A model generated the notes under the pieces. It was not told the DNA's origin and made no database searches. It worked only from the letters and a program-made list of their open reading frames with translations. This document shows, in pieces, positions 25,921-37,960 of a stretch of 64,000 nucleotides of DNA; within the stretch, counting starts at the first letter, position 1; each line of letters opens with the position of its first letter. Made by a program: the position numbers and the translations under genes. The stretch covers positions 326,696 through 390,695 of the forward strand of contig NW_024468516.1 of assembly GCF_001632365.1 (NCBI RefSeq). Reading direction: 5' to 3'. Source of the DNA: Laetiporus sulphureus 93-53. Its lineage: Eukaryota; Basidiomycota; Agaricomycetes; Polyporales; Laetiporaceae.

Positions 25921-25978
25921 ATTAAAATGTACTATGAGCAGCTATAACGTGCTATAGCCGCTCGTAGTATATTTTAAT
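25921..25978. repeat. Near-perfect 26-bp inverted repeat (hairpin)
   Basis: Arms 25921-25946 and 25953-25978 flank a 6-nt loop (ACGTGC). As RNA, 25 of 26 positions would pair, two of them as G-U wobbles, with a single A/C mismatch. Nine more outer bases match at six positions. The arms are AT-rich at the base (ATTAAAAT...ATTTTAAT), unlike the GC-rich surroundings. It sits midway between the two 81-nt direct repeats. Confidence 0.85.
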
Positions 25979-26010
25979 CGCATGTGCTTGCTTGTGACGA
26001 CGCAGTGGGT

Positions 26011-26091
26011 GGCCAGTTCCATGTGTGCAACTTCTTTGCTAATCTAATCATTGTTCAGGTCATAGACGTCGTGAGCACATCCAAAGCGTCG
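26011..26091 (+). repeat. Direct repeat copy 2 (81 nt)
   Basis: Second copy of the 81-nt unit, in the same orientation as the first and separated from it by the hairpin. The block GGTCATAGACGTC is unchanged between copies, while differences cluster elsewhere. Confidence 0.85.
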
Positions 26092-26799
26092 TCCGCTCTA
26101 CAAAGCAGTCGACTTTCCTAAATGCAACGTCCCGAAGGCATCGCACAGATATTTATACCCATCGCGTCGACGATCTGCCGTAGCGACATCCCGAAACGGC
26201 AAGTTCTGCGGCCATCATCGTCCACACACCCGCGCACATCATCGCTCAATGTGATGGCTTGGCTCGCCCCAGGAGACCAGAAGCCGCACAGCGTCACGAC
26301 CTCAAAACCGCCCGGCTCCAGGTGTCTTGATCGACCACGCAACCGGCCGCCGAAGGTCTATCAGCATGCTCTACCGTGGTCCGTGCATACCTTGACCAAG
26401 CCACCTTCCGTACCGCGAAGAAGAAACGATAAAGTACGCCGCGTCTCATTAATCCCAGTACAATCTACCTACATACATAGAACACGGCGGTAACTTCTAA
26501 GCTAGTCGTGTCAGCGTCGTGAATATAGATACAACGGCCGGCAGGCCCTGCGTCGAACCGTAACCGTCCTTCCTTTTTCGCACCTAGTCCGAACCTCCTC
26601 TCAAATGTATCGCAGGTGCGAGTCCGCAATGTTCGACCAGCCTCACGGCATCCCCGGCGGACCATTCTTGTCGCCGCGGCTCGTCGATGTGGACAAGGGC
26701 GCGACCACCACGGCGTCCCCGCCCTTTCCCTCCACGACCTCATCCACCCTCACGGTAGTCTCGCTCCCATCATTCTTGCCCAAATTCCCGCTGTCCTCC

Positions 26800-27476
26800 C
26801 TACTTCGGCTGCGCCATCTCGAATCGCTCGTCCTCATACTTGTCGGCACGCCCGACGTCCGCGTATCCGTATGCATACTTGTACGCCTCGGGGCGGGTAA
26901 CGGCTGCGGCCGGGTACTGCCTCAGCTTAGACGATGGACGCGCCCGGATAGTACACGAGAGCCTCACCTGCATGACCACAGTGTCCTCGGAGAAGGTCGA
27001 CTCCTCCGAGGCGGAGGAGGATGAGGAGTGCGAGCGCCGCGACGCGCGCGGGCGGTGGTGTGGGTGCGCGGCCCGGGCGCGACGGGCGGTGCGCCGCTGT
27101 TCGCGAGCGCGCTTTCTGCGTTTGTTGCGGAAGTGGACGTAGCAGACTGTGGAGATCACGCCGCCGATGACGAGCACTGCGGCGGCCGAGCCGATTGTGA
27201 GCATGTGTGAGATGATGGGGCGTGGCTGCTTACCGACGACCACGATGACCGCGATGACCCAGCCTGCGCTCTCTGGTGTGCTGACTTGAGCGCCGTCGTC
27301 GTCACCGTCGTCGCTGGTTGTGGCGAGAGAGCAGGGTGAGTCCGAGAGCCGAGGCGGGCAGATCAGCTGACTTACTCTCTCCGGAGGAGCGGGGCGGCGG
27401 CAGATAGCGTCGGGAGGAAACATGGGAGGAGGGCCGTGGCGGTGCGCATGGAGGAGAGTGTGATCGTGCGGGGCAT
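26800..27476 (-). CDS. Small single-pass membrane protein with cleavable leader
   Basis: Not a recognised family. The ATG at 27476 opens a leader with hydrophobic core (TATALLPCFLPTLSAAAP) and likely cleavage after it. After an intron (27375 down to the CCAG acceptor near 27313) comes a short acidic, Thr/Ser-containing outside part, then one strong membrane segment formed across a second intron (WVIAVIVVVVLVIGGVIS). A basic stop-transfer run (RNKRRKRAREQRRTARRARA) follows. The cytosolic tail is His/Ser-rich, then acidic (SASEESTFSEDTV). A third intron then leads to a Tyr-rich end (EAYKYAYGYADV) and a stop at 26800. A neighbouring frame continues to about 26643 with coding-like acidic sequence, so the C-terminus may be longer. 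The arrangement resembles fungal plasma-membrane sensor-type proteins; function is unknown. Confidence 0.5.
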
Positions 27477-28432
27477 CGTTTGGAAGGGGCGGGCGCACGG
27501 GAGAGGACGGCGCAGATGCTGCGGAGAGGGGAGGGGCGAGGCGGAGGGGTTGCAGGAGAGAAGGGAGGGGAGATTATATGAGAGAAGGGTCGCCAAGAGT
27601 GCAGACGTACGGCGCCCTGGGAGGCGCTTGGCCTGCCAAGGCGTGCAGTGCCAGCAGGTCGTACAACGAAGGCTTGGAGTATCGGTGCATCGCGCGAGGT
27701 CCGATGCCCAGCTTCCCGCGGGGATGATTGAGCACATCATCATGGCCGGAGTGCGCACATGGAGAAGGGATTGGCGACGCGGAAGAGGGCAAGCGTGGCA
27801 CGAGGAAGACTCGGCAGCGGTGACGGGACGTGATGCGTCCAGGAGGCTGCAGATACGAAGCGAGATGCACGTCAGCATAGCTCGGACGATATGCTCGGCA
27901 GAACGGCGCAGTCGCCCTGGGCAGTCTGCGCATCCGCTGCACGGCCACGCCCAGAAGCAGAAGTGCTCACTACATGTCTGGACGGGCGCCCGCGCCGAGT
28001 TACACGAATTGACTTCGCGAATCCTTGCGTCCGAGGTTACGACGCTTCGTAGATATCTGTTCATCAACGCTCAGCGCGCGGCACGGTGTGGCCGCGCGAG
28101 GAGGGAAGTGGTGGCGTCAGGGAGACGGCTTGGACAGCGGCATCCGCGGCCCGCCTGCCCACAGGTCTTGGCAGAACAGTTTCGATCCGATCGATGCCCC
28201 CGCCGAATGAAATCTCCCGCGTTTGCGTGCACGACGACAGCCGCGACGATGATCAGCGCGCGCCACAACGCGAGCATGCGCACGCGCACTCAATCGACGA
28301 TATCCCCCGCCGCGGAGTGCCTCCTCCTTGCATCACGTGCGCGCTCGACCCGTACAAGCCCTCTTGTCGCGCATCTACCTTTACCCGTAGCCATCCTTGT
28401 CCTTGCCCCTCCTCGTCCCGCCGGCCCAGACA

Positions 28433-29603
28433 ATGCTCGCAGCAGCCACGCGCACCCTCCCTCGCGCCACCCTCTCCCCAAGCACCCTCGCCGCGCGCAC
28501 GACCGCGCTCCGCACATACTCGACAGCGATGGCCGCCCCCGAGGCGTTCGTCGCCCAGGGCAAGAAGGTGCGCGGCGCGGAGACTTCGTTCGTTCATGGT
28601 GTGATTGATGTGCGCCACGTAGATCGTCGCGATCGGGCGCAACTATAGCGAGCACATCAAGGAGCTCAGCAACGACGCACCCACCGAGCCCATGTTCTTC
28701 CTCAAGCCCACCACCAGCTATCTCCCCTCTGGCGGCAGCGTCGAGATACCCCAGGGCGTCCTCGCCCACTACGAGGGTGAGCGCCCCCTTCTCCACCCAC
28801 TCGCGCGCACACTCACGCACGCACGCACGCGAACACAGTCGAGCTCGGCCTCGTCGTCGGCAAGACCGGGCGCGACATCGCACAAGCCGACGCCGACGCC
28901 CACATCGCCGGATACGGTGCGTGCTTTCGCGTCCTCATCCTCGCCGCACCGGACGCAGACACGAGGCGCTCATCACCTAGCTCCCTGCAGCGCTCGCGGT
29001 CGACATGACCGCGCGAAACATGCAGGACGTCGTCAAGAAGAAGGGACACCCGTGGAGCGCCGCCAAGGGCTTTGACACTTTCACTCCTATCAGGTGCGTC
29101 CTGCGCATCCGCGCGGAATGCTAGATGTTGAATCGCCGACGCCTCATAGCGCGTACGTGCCCAAGACCGCGCTCAAGGACCCGAACGACCTCACGCTCAC
29201 GCTCAAGGTGCGTCCGTAAGGATCTCCGAGACTCGAAGCGCACCTAACACCCCGCGCGCCCAGGTAAACGGCGTCACAAAGCAGAACGGCAACACGAACC
29301 AAATGATCTTCAAGATCCCGCGCATGGTCGAGCACATCTCATCCATCATGACCCTCGAGGTGCGTTCCGTCTCCATCCCTTCGACAAAATCCTGGACACG
29401 TTTCTTGACTAACCCCGCTCCCCGCCAACCTGCAGGCCGGCGACCTCATCCTCACAGGCACGCCCTCGGGCGTCGGGCCTCTCGTCCCAGGCGACAAAGT
29501 CGAGTGCACCCTCTCCGACACCACCGGCCACACCCTCGCCACACTCACCTTCAACGCCATCCAGCGCCAAGGCGGCTACCGCTTCGCGCCCGCGTCAAAA
29601 TAG
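28433..29603 (+). CDS. Fumarylacetoacetate hydrolase-family protein, FAHD1-like
   Basis: FAHD1-type enzymes are mitochondrial acylpyruvase/oxaloacetate decarboxylases of the FAH fold. The first 33 residues are Arg/Thr/Ala-rich without acids (ATRTLPRATLSPSTLAARTT), a probable mitochondrial presequence, followed by MAAPEAF. After the first intron the core reads VAIGRNYSEH, then PMFFLKPTTSYLPSGG, the metal-binding EVELGLVVGKTGRDI, ALAVDMTARNMQ, KGFDTFTPIS, NTNQMIFKIP and GDLILTGTPSGVGPL. Seven short exons join in frame to the stop at 29601-29603, about 270-290 residues, the usual FAHD1 size. The upstream region is a very GC-rich 950 bases that carries a long antisense-type open frame without features. 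It converges on the SAPS gene, with 193 bases between stops. Confidence 0.9.
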
Positions 29604-29796
29604 AGCAGGCATCGCGAGACTCGCATTGACGGAAGCGTAAACGGAGGCAAAGGGAGCTACACGACTACATTACTATGCGGTGTACAGCGCACACGGTCGG
29701 TACGTACTGACAGGCAGGACACGAAACTATGTATGGAGAAAAATAGAACGACGGAATAGAGTACTACGTACGGATGAAGTTGCAGCGAGCCGTGCA

Positions 29797-32700
29797 CTAA
29801 GACCTGCCCGCGGGAGCAGCGCCCTGCGCCTGAACCTGAGTCCGTTCCTCCTTGTCCTTCGCCGCCTCGGGCGCATCGAGCGAGCCCGTGCTCGAGCCCG
29901 CAAAGCTCCAGCTGTCCGCCATCGTCGGCGTCAGCGTGCCCGCTTCGCTCTCATGCTCGTGCTCGTGCTCGTGCTCAGGCTCTTCTGCGCTCTGAAAGTC
30001 GCCAAAGTCGAACGCGCCGTCGTCCGGCGTGTCCGCGCGGAAGGTGAACGGGTCCGTCCCGCTCGCGGCAGCAGCGTCAGAGAAGGGGCCGAAAGCGTCA
30101 GTGTCCGCGTCCTGCGAGAAATGCGTGAGTTAGATAGGTGAAGGAGGGACGGATGATGGCGTACGTCGTCGAAGGGGTCTTCGTACGGTGCGGCGTTCGT
30201 GGTATTTGAGGGCGCGGTCGTAGATGGTGTGAATGAATCCTGTACAGTAGAAAGACACGATGAGCGTGTTGTTCGACTCGGGTCAAAGAGAACATACGTC
30301 GAACCCATTCGAGCTGAGTGGCCTGCGGCCGTTGTCNNNNNNNNNNNNNNNNNNNNNNNNNNNNNNNNNNNNNNNNNNNNNNNNNNNNNNNNNNNNNNNN
30401 NNNNNNNNNNNNNNNNNNNNNNNNNNNNNNNNNNNNAGTGCGCAAGCCACCCGCCATCCTCATCTTCGTCGTCCGACGCCTCGTCCGCAGACTCAAAGTG
30501 CTCCGCAGACTGCATCTCCTGCGCGAGGTAATGCGCAAACTGCATATCGATGAAGATCAGCTCACAGTGAGTAAAATGAGCAGATGACGTACATGCGGTG
30601 GCCCCGCGCTCGAAAACTCCTCCTCCTCATCGTCATCATCGTCCATCGTCCCAAAGTCCGCGCTGCTCTCCCGGATCTTTGGCTCCCGCCTGAACTCACC
30701 TTTCATCTCCTCCGCGCCGCCCGCCTCGGCCGCGTCGCCGCCCACAGCATGCGTCGCGATGCCCGGGCCCGGGCCCGTATCCGCCTCGTCCACCCTCCAC
30801 TGCGTCGCGGACCCGTTCCGCATGCCCGGCGCGAGCACGGGCTTGCCGCCACCGAGCAGGCTCGTATCTTTCGTCTTCGTCTCCTTGTACCGCCCGGTGA
30901 CGTACTCGTCCCATGCTGGCTGCGGCGCGTATTGCGCGGCGAGCAGGCGCAGATCGGGCGGGAAGTGCTCGAGCGCGCCGATCACGTCCTCCGAAATGAG
31001 CGTAAGGTGGCCCATGTAGCCGAGGCGGACACCCTTCGGTTTCTCGCTGTGGGAAAGGATCAACGACAGGAAATTGGACATGGAGTGTTTAAAACGAACC
31101 TTTCCTTGTCGTTTCGTTCTGACCCCTCGATGATCCGGTGCATCAGACGGGCGTCACGGAAGAGGGCTATCGTCAATTCTCGGTTGAACCCTCCGTCTAT
31201 CCGACCTGTCAGAATCTGGTGGATCAAATCGTACACCACGCTATGCAGGAAGTTGTTCCAAGGAAAGTCGAAGAAAAGGTCCTATATCGTGTCTCAGCCC
31301 CTCATTGTCATAGCATATACAGACAAGCGCACCAGGAGAGTGGATAGTACGCTGACTTGGAGGAACCTCTGCTTGAGGCGTTCGCCGGGCACAGGCCGGC
31401 CAAGGGAAAGGCTGTCTCGTGTACTCGTCCTTCGAAAGCTCCGGCGAGAGCTGACCGATCGCGGTCTCTTCGATGAGTCGGAATCCGAGTTCGAGTTCGA
31501 GTTCGAGTTCCATGAGCTATGCCTTTGTTGTCCCGGCGACAGAGTATCGGACGGAGACTGAATGGGCGACATGCTCGGTGAGAGCAACACAGGTGGAGAC
31601 TTCGGTGACATGCGAATGGGTGAGGCCGTCAACGCAGGAGACAGCACGGGGGAGGAGTGTTCTCCAGAAGCCGTTAACACGGGATTCCTCGTCAGGATTG
31701 AGCGCGGTTCCTCGTACATCGCAATCTCTTCCATTGCGTCGTCGTCTGAGCTGCCTGGCTCTTCCTCGCCACTCATGTCGTCATCGGAATCTAGTAACGA
31801 CGGGTTACTTGTATGATGGACCGGGAAGTCGTGCGCCTGCTCAACGTCATCCGCCTCATCGTCGTCCATGTCGTCCTCGTCGGGTTCGCCTCCAGCTCCG
31901 ATGGCAATGACCTGTGCGAGCTCCTCCAGAGCAGCCAGGCCGCCCTGCAGACGGCCCTCAGCGTCATAGAGGTGGTCGTACTCCTTCGGCCGGTTCAAAA
32001 GCGACATGTTCGAACAATGCAGGAGCTCCGCATACAGCTCGCATATCCTATACCGCTCGAAGGTTAGGGGCGTCAGCTCGCCCACAGTTGTGAGAACGTG
32101 GCCATTCTGGAAGATATCAGTATGAATGAGCACATTGATGCATGCGTTTATTCCTCACCAACGACCGCGGATTACGAAGAAATGTCTGCAACTTCTCCAG
32201 ATTGTCGCACATGATCTCGAGCAAGGGGCCGAGATGTACGACACCCATTCGGTTCACCATCTCCTTCATAGCAGACTCCAGCGCCTCGCGCCCGCCATCC
32301 TTGTTCATTTGCATATGCTGCTGAACTTGGATAAGGCGATTCCGGAGAGTGTGGAACAGGTATGGCTCAAAGTAATCGGAATTGTTTTGTCGAATGAGCT
32401 CGATGAGGATACAGATGGATTGCACAACTGACGATGTTGCACATTCCGGATCAGGTCGCACCGTACTAGTAGCGTTCCGTGTTGCGGCTTCGACCTTGGA
32501 CTGGCAAACCTGTGTGGAATTCTCATTGGACGGTTCCATGGGACCAAAATCGCAGAGGATATAGCTGGCAAGTTTGACTATGCTGTCCCGGTGGGCGAGC
32601 TCTCGCGCAAAGCGGTTAGATGGTGGGACATTGTTCAATCCGTCGCCCAGACCCGCCCCTGGAGACGGGGCAGACATGGAGATGATGCCTTTAATGAGTT

Positions 32701-33585
32701 CCGCAACGACGGTATGCATGTCAGGACTATGGGCGGGCGAAAGGAGATCGATGAGCTGCGACATGAGGTTCTCCTTCGACAGCCACTGCGTGCCTTTGGG
32801 TAAGAGGAGTTCGCGGTAGAGCATACTGCAAACAATGAAGAACATACTTCGAGGACGCCAGCACCGGCAGGCAGCTCGTCGAGCTGAATGATGCGGACCA
32901 GTAGGTCCGCGAACGCTGGTGTCTCGATGTGGCGGAGCAGTCGTTCGACTACATCTGGTTGGGATTGGATGAATGCAAGCATCTGAGCGCAGGGCTCGAG
33001 ATTCACTTCCGCACGGGTGAGATGGAGAGAAAAGCCTTCACCTCCGCTGGTTTTTTGCTCAAGAAAGCAGCATTGATTTTTGCGAAATGGGACGCCATGA
33101 CCATCTGAATCTTCATGTCCTCCGGAGGCCTATCCAGAACCGTCTCCCAAAACGGGGTCAGCAGTTGCTCGGAGTGGTTGAGACATGTTTCCACAATAGT
33201 CCAAATGTCGCTGCAGAGAACTTCAGTAGCAACATATGGGTACCTTCACATAACGATACCGTTCAGCATGTCGTGAATGTAGCAGGGAAGAATCAGCATC
33301 ATAGCTCACTTGAATCTGCCCTTATCCTCGCCTTCAATCTGACCAGTGACATAGCCGAAAAGTCGCTGCAGGATGTCGACGCGTTGAAAGTAGTTGACGA
33401 GCCGCGCGTTCTGGGCTTTACATTCCTGCAGCAGGTCGTCCTCATCCAAAATAGCTTCTAATGATACATCCTCTTTGTCTAGCAGGTTGTCGATGGTGGA
33501 TGCATTGTGGAAACCGAATCTGCCGGCAGAACATGTAAAGAGAGTTATTGCGTAGAAACTACCGCGGTAAATACCTCCAAAACAT
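29797..33585 (-). CDS. SAPS-domain protein, Sit4/PP6 phosphatase regulatory subunit
   Basis: SAPS proteins bind Sit4/PP6-type phosphatases and steer them in cell-cycle and nutrient signalling. The start is precise: MFW plus AG|A across an intron gives MFWRFGFHNASTIDNLLDK, the family N-terminus. Later exons read YFQRVDILQRLFGYVTGQ, YPYVATEVLCSDIWTIVETC, FLSKKPAEMLAFIQSQPDVV, LLVRIIQLDELP, WLSKENLMSQLIDLL and FEPYLFHTLRNRLIQVQQ. The second half is low-complexity, with Asn-Ser and Glu-His repeats, and ends near TPTMADSWSFAGSSTGS then a stop at 29799-29797. The 100-base N gap (30337-30436) lies in this C-terminal part, so the protein cannot be completed here. Introns are numerous. Confidence 0.85.
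29951..29974 (+). repeat. Coding hexanucleotide repeat (Glu-His run)
   Basis: A short tandem repeat of a six-base unit inside the last exon of the SAPS gene; read on the minus strand it encodes alternating Glu and His. Confidence 0.6.
30337..30436. other. Assembly gap, 100 N
   Basis: Exactly 100 undetermined bases, the usual placeholder for a scaffold join of unknown size. It falls in the C-terminal region of the SAPS gene. Confidence 0.99.
31487..31510 (+). repeat. Four GAGTTC hexamers (Asn-Ser run in SAPS gene)
   Basis: Four perfect tandem copies of GAGTTC. On the minus strand they encode an Asn-Ser repeat followed by Asp-Ser in the SAPS-protein tail. It is a likely length-polymorphic microsatellite. 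Confidence 0.9.
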
Positions 33586-34000
33586 GCGTATTGATGGCAG
33601 GTGCGTTCAAGAGGTAGGGGACCCTCCGAGAGCTGGAGAGGGCTTCGAATGCTGAGCAAGCAGGGAGTCAGAGGGGAGGATGGTTGAGCGAGGTGGTCGA
33701 TGCAGGCTGAGGCGTTTCCGGCTGGAAGCGTGCCTATTCTGCAGGTGACGCGTTCCGTGCCATTCCCGTCCCCTGTCGTCTCTGCCACGACGACGCCGTC
33801 ATCCAACGCGGGCAGCTCCAGCGCTCTCAACGCAACATAGTTAAACTACATTCCAATTACGCCGAGTCTCTACAATAGAAATCCTCAACCGCACAGGCAC
33901 TGGAAGCGCGATCATCAATAGACCTCATGTTATGAGATCTAGATCCATATCATGGGTCGTGCGGAAGAACGACAGCCCAAATGACTCTTCGACAACAATC

Positions 34001-35611
34001 TCAGAACGTCTGAGAGATGATTCCGCAGCCAAGACACCAGTCTCTATTCCAAACCGCCGCAACTTGCCCAGAAGCCACACCCTTTTCTGGGACTTCAAAC
34101 GTGATGTGCATCGTGCTTTCATCCTTCTCCCTACACACAAGTGATATCGATGAGCCCGGACAGAAACGTCCACTGGCGTACGTGCGCACCTTCGTACAAT
34201 GCACGGGACATCCAACATACAGTGCCTGATTTGAATGCGGCCATGGAAGCCATGTTCTGTGTCTATCCCTGGAGGTGGATCATTTTGCCAGATCCATCGC
34301 CAATCCTTAGCCACAATTCCTTTGCAGTAGAGTGCTGGATGGTCTCTGTTGTGCGATCCGTGTAAGGACGATCCTGGCAGCAGATTGGAAGCACCTACGG
34401 GCCAGGGACGATGTAAACTGCGTTTTGATGAATATCCTTCTTCGCCACGAACATCTTCTGGTGCATGCCCTTTAAGCGCGCGCCTTGACCAATAGTGTAT
34501 GACCACAGCCCTTGATGAGTTCCAACAGTCTTTCCCGATATAAGTTCAATCATTGGGCCTGGCTTTGGCGGGATATATTGTGCTGAAAGTGACTGAGCAA
34601 GACATATAATACTATATTTGCATATCACTTACAGACGAAGTTTTCGAATCTTCTCTTCTCTCCAATAAAGCAAATACCCATGCTCTCCTCCCTTTCGGCA
34701 GTAGGCAAGCCCCATTTCTTTGCCAGTGCGCGCACCTCCATTTTGGTATATGGCGCTAGTGGGAATATGGCACGAGCGAGGCTGGGCTCAGGAATAGCGG
34801 ACAGGTAGTATGTTTGATCCTTCGTCCTATCTTTCGCTCGCAATAGCTGGGGACGGGCTGTTGCCATCTTACCGGAGATCATATAAGATAGAAGGCGAGG
34901 TGTAGGCGACCAGGATTTATCGGCATAGTGGCCTGTGGCAATCCAACTGTTCCGGCTGGCCATACGATCCAGCAAGGCGCCGAATTTGACTTCCCTACAG
35001 GGGCATTGACATGCAATTTATATGATCGGTGCAGTACGAAACAACTTACTTATTGCACCAAACGTCCGGGTTTGGGGTTTCACCGTTCTCCCACATTTGC
35101 AGTGCAGGCTCGAAGACATCGTTCCAGTATTGACGGGAAAGGTCGATCTGTTCCCTTCAGTCACGATCAACAGGGGAGTACTTCGAGACGAAGGACGCGT
35201 ACCATCTCGCATCGGATGTCCAAGATCTTGCAAACTTTCTGCACATATGTCCAATCCTTCTTCCATTCGCAACCACCATCAGTGCCCGACTCGTCACGAG
35301 TATCCCAGTTGCGCATATACACGGCAGAAAGGTCGTAATCCTGAATGCACCAGTCTCAGGATGTCCCTTCGCAACTCATATTAATCGTATATATTTCACC
35401 TTTTCAGAGAGCAGTTTAGCCACGACGGAAGAATCGACGCCGCCAGACATGGCCACAACCACTGCCCCGTGCAAGAATATCATTCAGAGAACAGCCAACG
35501 GCTCTGCAACTCATCACACCCACCTTTATCACCTTTCTGCGGATGCAACTTGGCAATATGTGTTTTGTACAGAGCAAGCGAACGCCGGAGTGCGACCGGC
35601 CATACCGGCAT
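34001..35611 (-). CDS. SLM3: Mitochondrial tRNA-specific 2-thiouridylase (MTU1/SLM3, MnmA family)
   Basis: Adds the 2-thio group to the wobble uridine of mitochondrial tRNA-Lys, -Glu and -Gln. The first 26 residues are basic (VALRRSLALYKTHIAKLH), a mitochondrial leader. The ATP-pyrophosphatase PP-loop reads VAMSGGVDSSVVAKLL. AVYMRNWD, NGETPNPDVWCN with the first catalytic Cys, WIATGHYA, RAKDRTKDQTYYLSAI and GICFIGEKRRFENFV with the second catalytic Cys follow. The C-terminal beta domain contains GKTVGTHQGLWSYTIGQGARL, ITFEVPEKGVASGQVAAV and WCLGCGII. Both cysteines and the PP-loop are present, so it should be active. At least seven introns. Its ATG faces the TRF4 ATG across 175 bases. Confidence 0.92.
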
Positions 35612-35786
35612 GTGCTAGGATCACAAGGTCGTTGTGGCGGAAGTTCGTAGGACGAGTTTGGCGTAGAAGGCGTTGCCAAACAACTTATTTCCTATCTGAG
35701 TAGTACAACGCCCGCAGGCGCTCGGATCCTCACCGTACCATCTTCATGTTCTAGAGTCGTCTCACTTGATACCCTCTTTTGTCTTC
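35612..35786. promoter_or_regulatory. Shared divergent promoter, SLM3 / TRF4
   Basis: Only 175 bases separate the two start codons on opposite strands, so both promoters must lie in or overlap this interval. No clear TATA box is visible. Confidence 0.6.
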
Positions 35787-37960
35787 ATGTCGAATTCACG
35801 CATGCCATCCTCGAGCAAGGACGTCTCTAGGACTCAATCAGAGACAATCTTGGAACCGCCACAGTCCAAAGGGAAACATCGCTCCGGGCCTAGGCGCAAA
35901 TCGAAAGCAAGTCCGTCTAATGAGCGTGAGGAGACTCGATCATCTGCCGGCGGACCGAGGCAAGCTTCGCAGAAGAAGGGGAAAATGACGTCCGAGAAGC
36001 CCAAGGACATCTTCAAAGAGGCTGACTTTATCGCGTTTGACTTTTCTGATGAGGAAGAATCTGTAGAAGAATCAAAGGCCGCTGTGAGAAAGTGGGATAA
36101 AGGCAAGGAGAAGGCAAGAGAGGTTGAGGATATCCACCCTGGTAGAAAGAGGAAGGCGGAGGAGTTCGACCGCAATGACCCATATGCGAATAGGAAGCAG
36201 CGCTTTGCAGCCCCATCGCGCCGAGCGCCATGGGCAACCGATGTTGACTGGGATAGCTGCACGAATGTAGCTGATATGTGCGTACAAAGTGTGAAACCTT
36301 GTTTCTCGCATGATAACATTGGTCATGCAGGCTTCATCGCGATGTGGAGGCCTACGTGAAGTACATATCACCGACACCAGAAGAGGACGAAATCCGATCA
36401 TTGGTGGTGACTCTAATAGCCCGCTCTGTCACTCAAGCATTCCCAGATGCACAAATAGTTCCATTTGGAAGCTACGAGACGAAGATGTATCTGCCACAAG
36501 GGTAAGTCCCGCGATTATTCGCATGCATGTGTTGGCATCTCACATCCATGAAGGGATATTGATCTGGTGATTCATTCACAGTCCATGGCTTATAGCAACA
36601 AGGAGACTGTGTTGCACGCCCTGGCAAATACCATGAAACGCTCTGAGATTACTGAAAGAGTCAACATCATTGCGAGAGCCAAGGTGCCGATCATCAAATT
36701 CGTTACGCATTATGGACGATTCTCGGTGGACATAAGCATAAATCAGGGCAACGGTGTTTCCGCAGGAAAGATGATCAAACAATTTCTTGCGGAGATGCCG
36801 GCGCTGCGAAGCCTTGTGCTCGTCATCAAGTCATTTTTAGCCCAGCGTAGTATGAACGAGGTCTTCAGCGGGGGCTTGGGGAGCTACAGCATTGTGTGCA
36901 TGGCGATTAGCTTTCTACAGATGCATCCCAAAATCCGTCGAGGCGAGATAGATCCGTTGAAGAATCTGGGCGTCCTCGTGATGGAATTTTTCGAACTTTA
37001 TGGGTACTATTTCAACTATCAAGAAGTCGGGATCTCCATTCGTGACGGTGGCTCGTACTACAACAAGACAGAGAGGGGGTGGTTTGATAGAACCAGGCCG
37101 AAGTTGCTCTCAGTAGAAGATCCCGGAGACCCGTGTGAGTATCATTTTCTCAGATCCCTATCGTTACACCTTACCGTCAAACTTGTAGCAAATGATGTCT
37201 CCAGAGGATCATATAGCATGTTCAGAGTCCGGACGACTCTCGCTGGAGCTCATAGTATCATGACTGCTGCTGCCTACATGAGGGCGGGAGTAATAAGCGC
37301 TAAGCGTTCCGGTCGATTCGTTCAATTACGTGACACTGTCAATCCCGAGGAGTTCAGCATCCTTGCGAGTGTTATGGGTGTTACACAGGAGGTAAGTGCC
37401 AAGTTGCTGAGCTGTGAGTCGATTCCGATTACACTTTGCAGACAATAAACCATCGTCGGCTTGTCCAGGAACTCTACGATAGCAGAGCATTACATCGCCT
37501 ACTCGGTGTCAATGCTTCTGCCGATATAGCTGGAATAAAGGCGCGTCCTACGCCGAATAGTGAGGTGCAGCGGCCACGCCAGGAAGACATCGACACAGCA
37601 TTGGGAGAAGCGGATATGGAAGAGGGATCCACTGATAACGAGGACGGGAAGATCATTACCGAGGAGGGAAGCCGATATAAGATCGAAGACCGACGACAGC
37701 CGCCTCGAAAACGGCGGAAAATGGGGAGGGAAGAGGACATGCATACTGTGTTCACGACCGACGACGAGGATGGAGAGATCCGGCATGAGTACGAAGAGTA
37801 TGCACTTGAAGGGCTCGAAGACGGTGAAGAGGAAGAGGATGCTGCCGCCCTCGCGGACACAAAGTATAGTATGGAGAGCAGTGCGAAGAGCAAGAACCGG
37901 AGAGATTTCTGGTTATCGAAAGGTTCCCAAGGAGTAGCTAGTGATAGTAGCGATGACTGA
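35787..37960 (+). CDS. TRF4: Non-canonical poly(A) polymerase, TRF4/5 (Cid14) type
   Basis: Catalytic subunit of TRAMP-like complexes that adds short A tails to nuclear RNAs to mark them for exosome decay. The N-terminal 150 residues are basic, Ser- and Lys-rich, with nuclear-localisation-like clusters (RKRKAEEF). After the first intron comes LHRDVEAYVKYISPTPEEDEIR, then the nucleotidyltransferase motif FGSYETKMYLPQGDIDLVIHS (GS...DxD), PIIKFVTHYGRFSVDIS with the third Asp, and GGLGSYSIVCMAISFLQMHP, NLGVLVMEFFELYG and FNYQEVGISIRDGG of the PAP/25A-associated domain. The C-terminal 170 residues are acidic with basic patches (PPRKRRKMGREED). Introns are near 36278, 36501, 37133 and 37391. The ATG at 35787 opens MSNSRMPSSSK. 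Confidence 0.92.

Noticed and set aside
27436..28608. 390-codon plus-strand open frame
   Set aside because: It begins with GTG, lies antisense to the small membrane-protein gene and then over the FAHD1 leader, and is Arg-rich as expected of a GC-rich shadow frame. No domain is visible.
30584..31561. 325-codon plus-strand open frame
   Set aside because: Antisense shadow of the SAPS gene tail, including its GAGTTC repeat.
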